A stretch of 64,000 nt of DNA. Source: Lomentospora prolificans (Eukaryota; Ascomycota; Sordariomycetes; Microascales; Microascaceae). Shown here one piece after another: positions 23,044 to 33,598 of this stretch. Under the pieces are notes generated by a model. It saw only the letters and a program-made list of their open reading frames with translations, made no database searches and was not told the DNA's origin. The position numbers were made by a program, and so were the translations under genes. The stretch is from NCBI GenBank assembly GCA_029532625.1, contig JARFXM010000004.1:3472001-3536000 (forward strand), written 5' to 3'. The stretch's first letter is position 1. Each line of letters begins with the position of its first letter.

Positions 23044-24278
23044 GACGAACATTGCCCACCTCGACAATCAACATTGGAGGGATAAAATCCCCGAAAGACG
23101 TTATGATTTAAGAAAACACACTCTTTTGATCACTTTTCCTATTGTCGAATACTCGGGACACTTCCTTTGAAGGATCCCCCACCACTTCCCTTTGTCCCAT
23201 TGAGAAACCATAACCGACCACAATTCATTCCTTCTCGAAATTTCCTTATTGTCGTCGACTCGGATGAGAGTATACCAAAAAAAAAAAAAAATCCAGCTTT
23301 TTAAATCGTCGTCATACGGGAAATTCGTCACTCTAACGTTGTGCCTCGACATCCACGGCACCACCCTTTACGCGTTCTTCTACATGCGCCCACGCCCGTG
23401 TTTAGAAGTGCTCCATATATTCCGCCTCTACCTAACTCTTATCATTGTACCCAAATCTCCTTTGGCCTGGCATGCCTATTCAGCATTAAAGGCTCTATAT
23501 AAGTCGGCCGGAGTTGGCGCAAGTTTTCGTCACCATAACAGACCTGGCAACTGGGAAGGACTGAAAGATTATTTTCTTTTTATTGCAGACGCAGAGCGTC
23601 GTTGGCTGGCTAATAAACTAAAGAATGAACAAGCTAGCCAGGCATGGCGCTTGCAAGGCGTCTTTTCCTTTTTATCTCGGGTGGAGGTGCTGGTATTCAT
23701 CTTGGGCTCTCGATAGACAAGGAAATATCTTAGCAGGGTCTGCTTAGGCTCACTATGGTTGGTTTTGTGAAGTGTTTTCGTATCCGGCTGGTGGACAGGG
23801 AAGCAAGCCGGATGGGCAGTCTCATGTATTTGGCGTTATGGCTACTGGGTTGGGATCCCATAGAAAGAGCCGGTGGGCACTCGATATTTAATATACACGA
23901 TAATACCTACCATACATGTTGTGTGTGTTTTACTTACAGCCTCACGTGTAACCTGGGTGGTTTGGTTTATAAACCACCCGTAGTGCCCATGGGAAGATCC
24001 TGCCGGGGGTTCGAACAGGTGTGAAGCTGATAGTAAATGGTAAATATATTGGGGGGGGGAAATTATGATACGACGAAGTCAAGAACAAGAATCGATGGCA
24101 TCAAACCGTTGTCGACCTACACGAAACCGGCGCTAGCTTTTAGAGGTTTTTTTTTTTTTTTCTTCACCCTTCCTTGGCAAACCTGCCTGCTGCGTCTTGC
24201 GCTGCGCCTGGACCAGAGTAGGGCCCGTCAGTGTCTGGGCAATGCGACATTCGTGACGAGGCGTCTTTTCGTCTCCAT
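23044..24278. other. Convergent intergenic region with a hairpin
   Basis: 3' flank shared by the convergent 20548 and DUF4360-like genes. Open frames here lack coding character. A perfect 9-bp inverted repeat with a 7-nt loop lies at 23955-23979. A-runs and T-runs occur near 23279-23292 and 24147-24162. No gene is supported. Confidence 0.55.
23955..23979. repeat. Perfect 9-bp inverted repeat, 7-nt loop
   Basis: GGGTGGTTT at 23955-23963 is matched by AAACCACCC at 23971-23979. It could form a small hairpin in RNA or be a palindromic binding site. It lies in the convergent spacer and has no assigned role. A GGTTCGAAC sequence about 30 nt downstream recalls a tRNA T-arm, but the rest of a tRNA fold is absent. 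Confidence 0.5.
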
Positions 24279-24991
24279 CTAGCAGCTCGTCCAGCTGAAC
24301 TGGAGGTGCTCGGACACGGGTTTAGTCTTGGAGCCGGTCTTCTCGGGGCCGAAAGTGACGGTTCCTTCTTCGGCCAAGACGCGGAAGTTGACGGTGAGGA
24401 TGCCGACGTAGCCGTCGCGGGAGGTGCAGGGGGAGGCGAGGTCGAGGTCGGCGTCGACGGCGACGTTGCCGGTGAAGGCGCGGCTGGTGGAGGATTCGAG
24501 GCGCTTGGTTACCTGGTTTGGGGGAGGACGGGACTTGAGGTTAGCTGTGGTTTTTGGAAGGTCGAGAGGAATTACATGGTACTGTATACTAAAAATGGGA
24601 AGATTGGGGGGAAAGAAGAACAGGAAGAACAGGAAGAAAAACGTACGCCGTCTCCGGCAGTCTCAGCCCAAAACGCCGAAGTAAAAAAGGTGGCGGCGCC
24701 GTTGGCAGCGAGGCCGAGGCCACCCCACACGGAGACCTCGCCGAGGACGAGGGCCTGGTTCGGTTTGCCGCTTCCGATGGTGAGGTGGAGGGCGCAGTTG
24801 GAGATCTCGCCGGGGGAGACTTTGGCGGAGTAGTCCTCGAGATAGAAGACGGGGGCGTCGCTGTTGCCGTTCCAGGTGACGTCGGAGTCCTGGGGGCAGG
24901 CGGGGCCGGAGTGGGTGAAGCTGGTGATCTTGAGGGCGGAGGTTGTGGCGGCTGCGCACAGGGAGAGGATGACGGTCTTTAGGAGAGACAT
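24279..24991 (-). CDS. Secreted DUF4360-like protein
   Basis: Two exons on the minus strand, 24991-24647 and 24512-24279, give 192 residues. The first 19 residues (MSLLKTVILSLCAAATTSA) form a signal peptide. The mature protein starts LKITSFTHSGPACPQDSDV, the ITSFTYxGxxCPQGS-like opening of DUF4360 proteins. It has four cysteines in the mature part (ACPQ, SNCALH, SPCTS and the final WTSC), consistent with two disulfides. A closing VSEHLQFSWTSC is also typical. The family is secreted, common in fungi and functionally undefined. The intron (donor GTACGT, acceptor ACCAG) joins GDG to VTKRLESS in phase. Reading past the donor instead gives a short frame that ends in Cys/Ser-rich nonsense, which supports the splice. 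The gene has no close neighbour suggesting a function. Confidence 0.8.
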
Positions 24992-27461
24992 TGTGGAGGG
25001 TATAAGAGAAAAAGAAAAAGGGGGGGAGCGGGAATATAAGTGCGGGTGTAAGTGACGATGGCGATCGGCGCACCAAGAAGCAAGAAGCAAGAGATATGCG
25101 GAGCTGGCTTTCCAGTAACAATGCAGATTGTTCAGAGGTAAGTTATGTCGAGCAGCCGGGAGTGAACTAGGTGAGATCAATGACGGCGGGGAATGAGTGG
25201 AAATATGATTGAGAGACTTGACGGAGGAGAGAACGGTAGGCAACTACTGCGTATGGCCAAAGGGGGGCCGTCAATCTATGATATAGCCATCGTCAAGTGT
25301 TGTTGGTTCTTCCTCTTTTGCAAATGTCCTCTACGTCCTCGGCATGTACCTCACCAAACATCCATATTACAGACGGACAGACACCCGGATATCTTTTTTA
25401 GAAACTGAACAGACAAGAACACACAAAAAAAAAAAGAACTTGTGATCTTGATCTTGCTCCCCAAGCGAGATGTCGCCTTGACGGGGTCGACTGCGACCAT
25501 GGTAAATGCTGGGTCGGTCTGATTTTTTGTCGCCTCAATTCATTTATCGCGAGCTAGCGTCTCCAAGACGGATCCATTGAGAGAGGGAGAGCGAGAGAGA
25601 GAGAGGCAAAAAAGATGGACGGGGATGGCTCACTGGGCTGGTAAATATGAAAATGGGCTAATATATCAGACCCAAATTAAGAGCCACACCTCTTCGCCTG
25701 ATGTGATTATTCCGGGCTTTTGGGATTGATCAGTCTAGTGTAATGTTCTGTTTCTTCACGCTTGGTTCTTCTTGTTCCCAAAGACACAGGAGAGGGTGAC
25801 TGATCAATGTTGCCTGCACTCATACGCCGCTTCAAGCTGGGCTACATCAATGATGCATCACACCAAATCGATTGATGTATGTATGTGTATGTCCTTCCTC
25901 GGCCTCGTCGCTCCTGAATGTCGGATACCAGTCCAACCAGCCCCGGCCGCCCGACCGCAACCGAAAGAGGCGAGCCTCGATCAATTGCCAAGGAATCCTG
26001 ATCTATTGATCTAGCCTCAATGTGAAGAGCACGTCAAGCTTACACACCGGCAATGAGCCGCCGACTAGGTGCGTGACTGACATATGTTTGAGATCGATTG
26101 TTGCACATTCTTTCGCGCCGGACATCATTCCATTCCTTCAATTGATGTTCTTGCCACAAGTCCCGATTAGACTTCTACCGTGGTTTGGTTTGTTTCTGTA
26201 TCGGAAATGCAAGCTACTCGGGAGAGGCCTTGAGGTATCGCCACCATCCATCGACAGACGAAGACGCTGGAATTGACCATCTCGCCCCGTCTCGAGCCAC
26301 CACCTCGCGTCTGGTCCTGCTCCTCGTTTGGCACCATTCTAATATCCAGCGCACTAGCGAATGCTGCATCAATACAGTAAAAAGGGAGAAAAGGGCGCGG
26401 GAGCTGGATCCTGACACTTCCCTTTTCCTCTTTCCATGTTCTCGGCTATGGGCTATTTATATCCCACCGTGTGTTTCTGTTCCGTCCCCTTTATTACCCT
26501 CCGCCCGTTCCACCTGTCTATTTGGATCGCTGGCTGCGAGATGATTCGCCTGCCGACTTCATTCCCACGTTCCTTTCCTCAACTGTGCCTCCCGCTTACC
26601 TGGCTTGCGTACCTCCCTCTCTGAATTGGGTGCCGCCAACCGCTCGACTCTGGCTGAGGCACCCTGGAACATTCTTCGCCAGCATCTCCACTCTGCTGGC
26701 CGCTTCTCCCTCCTGTGCTGCAACCCTATCGCGACTTTACCCCAATGCTACTCGGCATGGGAGCGAGCCACTAACATGGTGGACCTGGGCCACTGCCAGA
26801 TCTTTACCTACGGACCACCCCTTCGTTCCGCACCACGCACACAATCCCTGGGAAGGGGGAAATCGCGAGAGAAGGGCGGGCCGGGAGCCGCCCCGATTTG
26901 AAAAAAGCCAGGGACCGCTGGCGACGAACGCCGCCGGCTTCGTGGCCATCCATCCTCACCCTAGTCTAATCTGTTAATCTATCTGCCATAGGGCCGCGTC
27001 GTCGACTCGACTTGCCCCTCCACCATCTCTAACCAAAGTCAAAAGAGCCGGCTTCCACGTAAGCTTGGCGGGAGAGGCCGTTCCGTCTCACAGGAGAGTG
27101 GTCAACAGCCGTTGTTAGTGGGTGCGAAAGAGGAGACCCTGGGAACTTGACCCTGCACGCACATCGTTCTAGATATAGACCTTTCAGCCCTCTTCTGGAT
27201 AGGTACGTGTCAACTCGCATTTTATGACTGGGAACCAAACGAGGAACTCTAATTTTTTTTTTCTTTTTTAAAGTCCGGTTATGGCCCCGTACCGAATGCC
27301 GTACCATGGGCGTGGAATGCTTGAATCCACTCGTGATGGAAGCGATCCTGACGACCTCGGCTGATATGGGCACATCCTTCTCATAACCCCATAACCCCAT
27401 GACCATGTATAGGTGAAGCTATTTACGCAGAGGCAAACAAGGTAAATAGCCTTGAACGGCT

Positions 27462-27493
<32 letters not shown>

Positions 27494-27979
27494 CTATTTT
27501 ATGTACTACTGCCAGCGACACCGACTTCGACAACCCTTGCTCTCGCTCCTGCTACCCTACACGTCAATGCCAATATCGGTACCAATGTCGCCGCCAATCC
27601 CGGATCCACCAGTCTTGAGAGTGCAAAGTTTGGGACCGAAGCAAGAGCCCTTGACGTGGTAGCATGGCCAAGACTACGCCGCGGCTCACCAATTCCCCAG
27701 GCGAGCTATCTTTGGGAACATCACGAGGGGACGGGACCCCTAATGAGGGCGACAAGTACTACTCCGAAATAAGTGCCCATCGTAGCCCCTGCATGCTGCG
27801 CTCTATCCACTACAATCGTGAGAGTCCTTCATTTCACTCTATATGATTAATATATATATACATACATTTACACAGGCCATGGTCGGCCCTTGGCATCGCC
27901 GTGCAGGCCTCTCTGGCTCCCCTTCTTTTAGATCATCCCCAGCTTCCCTACGAGCCCGTCAAAAAAAGAAAATAGGACC
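24992..27979. other. 3 kb gene-poor region with simple repeats
   Basis: No frame gives a recognisable protein; the longest, about 168 codons at 26471-26977, is Pro/His/Trp-rich and not credible. Simple repeats include GA/GAGAGG at about 25579-25606 and a TG dinucleotide tract at about 27462-27488. The part next to 24991 is the promoter of the secreted-protein gene; the rest is upstream or downstream flank. Confidence 0.5.
27462..27488. repeat. TG dinucleotide microsatellite
   Basis: About 13 uninterrupted TG units. Such tracts vary in length between strains. It lies outside any supported gene, so no coding effect is expected. Confidence 0.85.
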
Positions 27980-29305
27980 TTAATTCCTTAGCAGTAGGAC
28001 AATGATGGCACTCTGTAATCCAATGGCAACCATATCCTTGACCCGCAACTCGGCCCTCACCGTCTCGTAAGCATTGACCAAGGGACCCTTGAGGAGTCGG
28101 GGGTCCTTGAGCACCTCGCTCCACGTCGGTGCGGGCGCCGGCTCCTCCGCAGCTGCAGATGTCGCCATCTCTTGGCTTTCCTTGGCCACCGTCGGCTTCA
28201 ACGCCTCGAGCGTATCGTGAAGCTCGCCCCTCATCTGACCAAAGCCTTCATCTATCCGCCCATCCACCCTGTCCAAAAGCTTGGCCTCCCTCTCCTCCAT
28301 GCTATTGAGCAGCCTGCCCCTCTTCCACGGCTCGGCGACGAACTGCAGCATCAGGAACAGCAGCACGTTGACGCCCATCAAGCCCCACGTGCCCCACGTG
28401 CTCGCCCTGCGTATCCTGTCGCTGTACACCTGGTGCTCGTAGTATTGCCTCGACATGCCCGCCACCCACTCCGAGAGCAGGCTCTGCTCCTTGCCCTCGA
28501 CCTCGGCCACCGCCTTGGCCGCGTCGCCGACCTCCTTCTCCAGCTTGTAGTCGAGGTCGAGCAGCTCGGCGAACTGGTTCTTGTCCGACTGCATCCACGA
28601 CGCCTTGCGCGCCAGCAGCGTTGCCATGTCGCGCTGCGTCTGCACCTGCCGCGCCGACGTGTCCTGGTACCGCTCGCGCGCCTCACGCATGGCCGCCCGC
28701 GCTTCGACGAGGGACTTTTCAAGCTGCGCGTTGTTGGCTGTTATCGCTTCGATGGCCGAGTATCCCGTGATCGAGTTGAAGGCCTGGAGGCCGTCGACGT
28801 AGCGGTCTTGGAGGTTGTCCATGAATGTTGAGAAGCGGGCTGCTAGGTTGGAGCGTCGGCTGTCTGCGGCGGACGGAAGCTCGCCGTGGAGCTCGGAGGA
28901 TGTAGTAGAGGAGGAGGACGAGGAGGAGGAGGAAGGGGAAGAGGAAGAGGAAGAAGAAGAAGAAGAGGCCGGCTCTTGGGAAGATGCCGCCTCGGATGGC
29001 GCGGAGCCTGCGGGGGAGTCCGCAGGTTGAGGCGACTCTTCCGAAGATGGCGAAGGGTTGGAAGAGGACTTGGAAGATGTTGATTCGGAGGATAAAGGCG
29101 TGTGTGATGATGGCCGGTCCGGAGGCGTAGTAGAATAGCCTCTCGGAAAGAACAATGTCTGGTGTGTAACCCTATGTTGTCGACCGAGGATGGCCGGCCT
29201 CAACGCCCTCCTCGGCATCCTCAATTGCGCATCAGGCACCGTCCTCGGCGGGAAGCGCATGGCCTCGGTGGCCGTCCTCAACGGACGGAATAGGGAGGAT
29301 GCCAT
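27980..29305 (-). CDS. She9/Mdm33-like mitochondrial inner membrane protein
   Basis: Single exon of 441 codons. I place the start at the ATG at 29305 (MASSLFRPLRTATEAMRF), which has an A at -3 and opens an Arg-rich presequence. The frame continues upstream only from a TTG. A Ser-dominated low-complexity linker at about residues 70-150 precedes the conserved domain: a coiled coil beginning RRSNLAARFSTFMDNLQDRYVDGL, the motif GYSAIEAITANN, and a segment ending YYEHQVYSDRIRRASTWGTWG. A membrane helix follows (GLMGVNVLLFLMLQF), and the C-terminus ends in a second hydrophobic stretch (IGLQSAIIVLLLRN). Yeast She9/Mdm33 sits in the mitochondrial inner membrane and affects mitochondrial morphology. 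Domain order and both membrane segments match the family; the Ser tract is a lineage feature. Confidence 0.92.
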   Translation of the reverse strand: MASSLFRPLRTATEAMRFPPRTVPDAQLRMPRRALRPAILGRQHRVTHQTLFFPRGYSTTPPDRPSSHTPLSSESTSSKSSSNPSPSSEESPQPADSPAGSAPSEAASSQEPASSSSSSSSSSPSSSSSSSSSTTSSELHGELPSAADSRRSNLAARFSTFMDNLQDRYVDGLQAFNSITGYSAIEAITANNAQLEKSLVEARAAMREARERYQDTSARQVQTQRDMATLLARKASWMQSDKNQFAELLDLDYKLEKEVGDAAKAVAEVEGKEQSLLSEWVAGMSRQYYEHQVYSDRIRRASTWGTWGLMGVNVLLFLMLQFVAEPWKRGRLLNSMEEREAKLLDRVDGRIDEGFGQMRGELHDTLEALKPTVAKESQEMATSAAAEEPAPAPTWSEVLKDPRLLKGPLVNAYETVRAELRVKDMVAIGLQSAIIVLLLRN

Positions 29306-30215
29306 TTTAGAATACAAGGGCCGGTTTTATCGACTGCACGGCGGCATGCAGTGGTTGGTTTGGGGAATTGGCATAATACACATCCAGCCGAGCGGAGCGA
29401 ACACGGGAAGATGTTGAGACTGCGAGGGTCCGGTTTTTTTTCCCTCCCTCTTCTGGCCGAATTCTGCCGGGAACAGAAGACTTGCCAAGTTTCAGCGTTC
29501 ACCGCCTTTGGGTTGGTGCACACAATATTAACACGAAGTCATCCAGTCCAGGCATGGTGGGGACGCGACAGTGCCCGGAGAGCCCTATAATTCCGATGTC
29601 GCTAGCCTGGCTAAGCCTAGTTTAGGGGACATGTGCTGGCCCCTGCTGGCTGGCCATGACGTGCCGAGTGGCGCTTCGAGGGTGCCAATGCACCGCTGGC
29701 TCGCTGGCTGGATGGCAGGACCCCGGCCCACACGAGTCCCTGAAGATCCTCGAGTCACAGGCCAAAATTTGATTTCCCCTCTTTCGATTTCTAGGTTCCC
29801 ACCTCGACCGCCCACCACCAGCCGAAGACGGATAATAATAGAGGAAGGGGCCAATATGGACCATCGATACAATTGCTGGCTTGCTTTAATTGATGCCCTC
29901 GAACTAGCACTACCAATAGTACTACTACTACTACTCCTCCTACACACATAACGCCGTTTGGGCTGGCCTGGCTGTTAATAATACGGCGTGCGTGCGCTGA
30001 TGCTGGCTAGGAAAAAATTTGAATTGAATCCATCAGTATTATTGGCACGCTTGCCAGCTAGCTGTAGCGCCCAAGGCTGGCTGGCAATCTGTAGCCAGCA
30101 TCCGTAAATCTCCAGTGTAAGCCCTCGTCGAGAGTAGTCAAGATCAAACATTGAATCCCATCTTTCACCTCCTCGCCTGCCCTTTGCCCAACGTCGCATC
30201 GCACATACCGCCACG
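29306..30215. promoter_or_regulatory. Divergent intergenic region, She9-like and HAD phosphatase genes
   Basis: 910 bp between two opposite start codons. It contains many CTGGCTGG/CCAGCCAGC-type elements (for example about 29641-29715 and 29966-30105) and a short ACT repeat at about 29920-29940. No gene is seen. A promoter function is inferred from position. Confidence 0.5.
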
Positions 30216-31117
30216 ATGAGTGTCATGTCGCCCCTCCCCAAGTTCATCTTCTTCACCGATTTCGACGGCACCATCACCCAGCAGGACAGCAATGACTACA
30301 TGACCGACACTCTCGGTTTCGGCTCCGAGCGCCGCCTGGCTCTCGGTGCAGAGGTGCTCAACGAGCGCCTCGCCTTCCGCGACGCTTTTGCCGAAATGCT
30401 AGAGTCCGTCACTAGGCCCTACGATCAGTGCATCGAGTACCTGCTCGACCATGTGCAGCTCGACCCTTACTTCAAGGAGTTCTTTTCCTGGTGCCGCGAG
30501 AACAACGTGCCCATCGTCGTGTTGAGCGGTGGCATGAAGCCGATCATCAAGGCGCTTTTCAGAAAGTTCTTGGGGGAGGAAGAGGTTGAGTGGTTGACTA
30601 TTGTGAGCAACGACGTTGCTGCGAGGGAGGGCAAGACCATTAACGAGGAGGGAGGCTGGCGCATCACTTTCCTTGACGATACGTGAGTGGATTTGAAGTA
30701 ACACATAGCATCCCAGAGAGAGCAACAGGACGACTCTAACAGGACGCGTAGCCCCCATGGCCACGACAAGTCTGTCGAAATTAGAAAGTACTCATCGCTC
30801 CCCGAGGACCAGCGGCCCACCATGTTCTACGCCGGCGACGGCGTCTCTGACCTTTCTGCGGCCAAGGAGACGGATCTCCTCTTTGCCAAGGCAGGCAAGG
30901 GTAAGAAAGAACCACCACAAGGACCCTTGATTTCCGAGACTGTGGACTTGCGGAACTCTAACAATCTGACCACGTAGACCTCGTCACCTACTGCGAGAGG
31001 CAAAAGGTGCCCTTTGTGACTTTTAAGGATTTCTCCAGCATCCTCGCGACCGTCAAGGCCATTGTGGCTGGAGAGACGACGACCGCCGCGGAGGCCAAGG
31101 GTCGGCTAGAAAACTAA
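30216..31117 (+). CDS. HAD-family phosphatase, phosphoserine phosphatase-like (yeast YNL010W/Pyp1 group)
   Basis: Three exons (30216-30682, 30752-30900, 30978-31117) give 251 residues. All four HAD motifs are present. Motif I is FTDFDGTIT, with the nucleophile and acid Asp at residues 15 and 17. Motif II is VVLSGGM. A Lys follows in motif III, and motif IV is AGDGVSDLSAA. The helical cap between motifs I and II fits the PHOSPHO/phosphoserine-phosphatase subfamily. Fungal members of this group are soluble cytosolic phosphatases often annotated as phosphoserine phosphatase; the yeast relative acts on small phosphorylated metabolites. The natural substrate cannot be decided from sequence. Intron 1 has an unusually short exon remnant (AC|GTGAGT), but phase is restored exactly. 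The gene is convergent with D-amino-acid oxidase, with 166 bp between stops. A second Met at codon 4 could also serve as start. Confidence 0.9.
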
Positions 31118-31283
31118 CGAGTGGACGATAGTTTGGCGATGCTTTTTTTCTCTGCTTGGGTTACGACGTAAAGATGATCCGACTATAGAAGACTTTATTA
31201 CATCTTTATATATAGAGGCGTATATAAGGCTAATACCCAACATCCTACGGCCGAGTGATACAGGCCTTTGTCCCTTTCCCGCT

Positions 31284-32762
31284 CTACGTAGAGGCAGCAG
31301 GGGCGTGTTGTCTTCTAATCTCGCTGACCAACTCGACAACTCTCTCAGCACAGCCAAAGCTCCCCTGGTATCCCCATCCAGCATGTCCGTAGTTGTGCAC
31401 AACTGTAACCTCACCGTGGCCATCCTTCAAAGGAATCTTTTCCGTCTCGATCCTCACCCCCTTGGTCCTCAGAGGCCTCAAGCCAACACCATGGCGAATA
31501 ACGTCAAGCCCCTCGATGCCCTTTCCCTCCGCCACCAGCTGCGGACACACCTCCAAAGCCCTCTTCATAATCCTCACCGCAATGTTTGGCTCCGGGTTCG
31601 GATCCCAGTTCCCCTTGTCATACGTACCCCCGAGGACGGTTCCGCCGCCCGCCGCCCTCGTCATAATGTAGCACACCTCCGCCCCGCCGTCCTCGGTCCC
31701 AGAAGTGACAACCATGTGCGGCGCTTCGTTCCTCACCAGCACGATCTGGCCCCGCGCCGGAACCATGCTCTGATCCTCCACGCCGCCCAGCTTTAGCGCG
31801 CCCAGCCCTGTGGCGTTGACCACCACCACGGGGGCGCTGCCCTCGTGGACCCGGGGCGCGAAGGTTGCCGCGTCCGTGACGTGGTTGACGACCGCGCGCT
31901 TGAATGTGACGCCGTTCTTGACGCACCGGCTTACGAGCCAGGGGAGGAAGATCTGCGTGTTGATGCATACCGAGGTGAATTCGCAGCCCGAGTCATGGCC
32001 GGCGGGGACTTCGTCGGCTGGGAGCTCGCGGTATTCCTCGAACATGGTCTTGTACCAGGGGTCCTTGGCGAAGAGCGAATCGTAAAAGTTGGGGGCCGCC
32101 TCAGTTGGAGCATCTTTATCACGGCGGTAAACTCGGGTGTCTTTTTGAGTCGTTCGTGCGCGGTTAGCATGGGCCAGACGAAAAGTAGGAGCAGGTGAAG
32201 GAGGAGTCCAACTAGAAGAGTGTAGTCGAAAGCTGGGTCACTGACTCTGGAAATGAATACCGGCAGCCGGATCGTTCTTGCTCAGATTCTTAAGGTGTTC
32301 CCATGTCCTCATTTCCCAGCGGTTATTCTCCTCCACCGCCATCCTAAACTTAGGGGAGCGCGTCCCTTTGGGTTAGCTCATGTTCCCTGTGTATGGGTTT
32401 TCAAGCTCTCCCTCCTAATCATGCTTTTAGGGGACGGAAAAAGACTCACGGCAGTACATTGGCCCCGGCCCATGGCGAAGTGTACTCGACGTCAAAGTCG
32501 CCAGGCATAAACTTGGCTACCACGGTCACCGCATTCTCGAGATCATTAGAAAGCAGGAGGGCGCTTGTCAGGCCCACAACCCCGGCACTAAGAGCAACGA
32601 CTTCGCATTAGCCGAGATGTCATGCTTTTCACTTGCGCAGGACCAAAAGGCAAAGAAGGGGGAGAAGAAGAAGAAGGGGGTTGCAACTTGCCCGAGAACC
32701 ACGATGGGATTCTTCTTCGACTGGGACGGCGCGGAGCCGGGATTTGCTATAGGTTCCGACAT
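31284..32762 (-). CDS. D-amino-acid oxidase
   Basis: Four exons on the minus strand, 32762-32692, 32587-32450, 32343-32246 and 32140-31284, give 387 residues. The enzyme uses FAD to oxidise D-amino acids to 2-oxo acids with ammonia and H2O2. The dinucleotide-binding motif VVLGAGVVGLTSALLLS has its glycines at about 24, 26 and 29 and is created by splicing exons 1 and 2. SPWAGANVLP follows in exon 2, DPWYKTMF in exon 4, and the family signature RHGVGLRPLRTKGVRIE plus NYGHAGWGYQGSFGCA lie near the C-terminus. Intron 1 begins with GCAAGT, a GC-AG intron, because the canonical GT four bases later would break the glycine motif. Intron 3 ends in a pyrimidine-poor AAAAAG with a GCTAACC branch site nearby. 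The protein ends HAPAAST, without the peroxisomal SKL-type signal common in this family. Confidence 0.95.
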
Positions 32763-33598
32763 GTTGGGATTCCAAAACTCCGCTTCGGGCAGGGTTAACA
32801 AGTTGGAAATAGGATGAATGAGCTACCACTTGGAGAAGCGATCAATAGAGGTGGACGATGTGTACGGTTTATCCCAACTACACCACGAAACAAGCGCCGT
32901 TAATGGACAGCACTGGAGATGTTTTTTTTTTAAAAAAAATAAGAAGTTATTACCGAAGAGGCAAAAAGCTGTTAAGCGCGCTCTCAAGTATCCGATGCGA
33001 GAAGAAATTGATGGGGAAACCCGTTCCTATTCCTATTTCCCTTCAATAACCGTCGCCTTCCGTCGACTGCCAGCAATACGACTCTCCGCATTGCGCTCGC
33101 CGCGCTGTTAAGCACCCGTCGTCCAGGTCTGACTCTGCTGGCTCTCTGGCTGCAATGACATCAGGCCAGCCGATAGTACGACGGGCAAAGGCGGGGGCGG
33201 GGTTAGTTGAAAAATGCGTGAGAGTTGTAATAGCCAGCTCGAAGCTCATTTGGATTGAGTTATCAACCAATTCCCGAATGCCGACCTAAGAACACTCTTA
33301 TGACTGCACAGCATTTTCAAACAGACGTAGATAATTGATTGGTTTCCATTTCATAGGGTATTATTATCAATGGGGTGTTTTGCCTCCATCCTACAGGAAC
33401 AGCCTTTTATCATCCCTCCCCTCGTCCTAGTTTGCATTCCAATCGCACCAGCACCAAATCCCGTCAAGAGTAGTTAAACCTCCCCCACTGGACGGAGCCA
33501 TACGAGACGCAAGTCATATCGAACTAGAGTGCGTTGCCTTCTCTGCAAAGGTTGCCTACCACTTCCACCGCTGCCCAGCATATGCCAACCATGCACAT
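32763..33598. other. Spacer between tandem DAAO and thioredoxin genes
   Basis: DAAO promoter side and thioredoxin 3' flank, both on the minus strand. It contains T8/A8 runs near 32923-32940. No coding signal beyond short overlapping frames. Confidence 0.6.

Noticed and set aside
23955..24025. Possible tRNA because of GGTTCGAAC and a nearby stem
   Set aside because: The T-arm stem does not pair and no D-arm, anticodon arm or acceptor stem can be folded around it.
24231..24833. 200-codon plus-strand frame with Gly/Glu/Val repeats
   Set aside because: It is the antisense of the DUF4360-like gene, whose minus-strand exons have signal peptide, family motifs and a valid intron.
26471..26977. 168-codon plus-strand frame rich in Pro, His and Trp
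   Set aside because: No known domain, start not an ATG in good context, and composition unlike the real genes nearby.
28172..28831. 219-codon frame antisense to the She9-like gene
   Set aside because: Arg/His/Leu-rich mirror of a GC-rich coding region with no motif; the minus-strand gene has full domain support.
29305..29317. Earlier start of the She9-like gene at 29317
   Set aside because: That codon is TTG; the first ATG with good context is at 29305 and opens the presequence.
32762..32801. Longer N-terminus of D-amino-acid oxidase starting at 32801
   Set aside because: The upstream codon is TTG; the ATG at 32762 gives the expected distance to the glycine motif.
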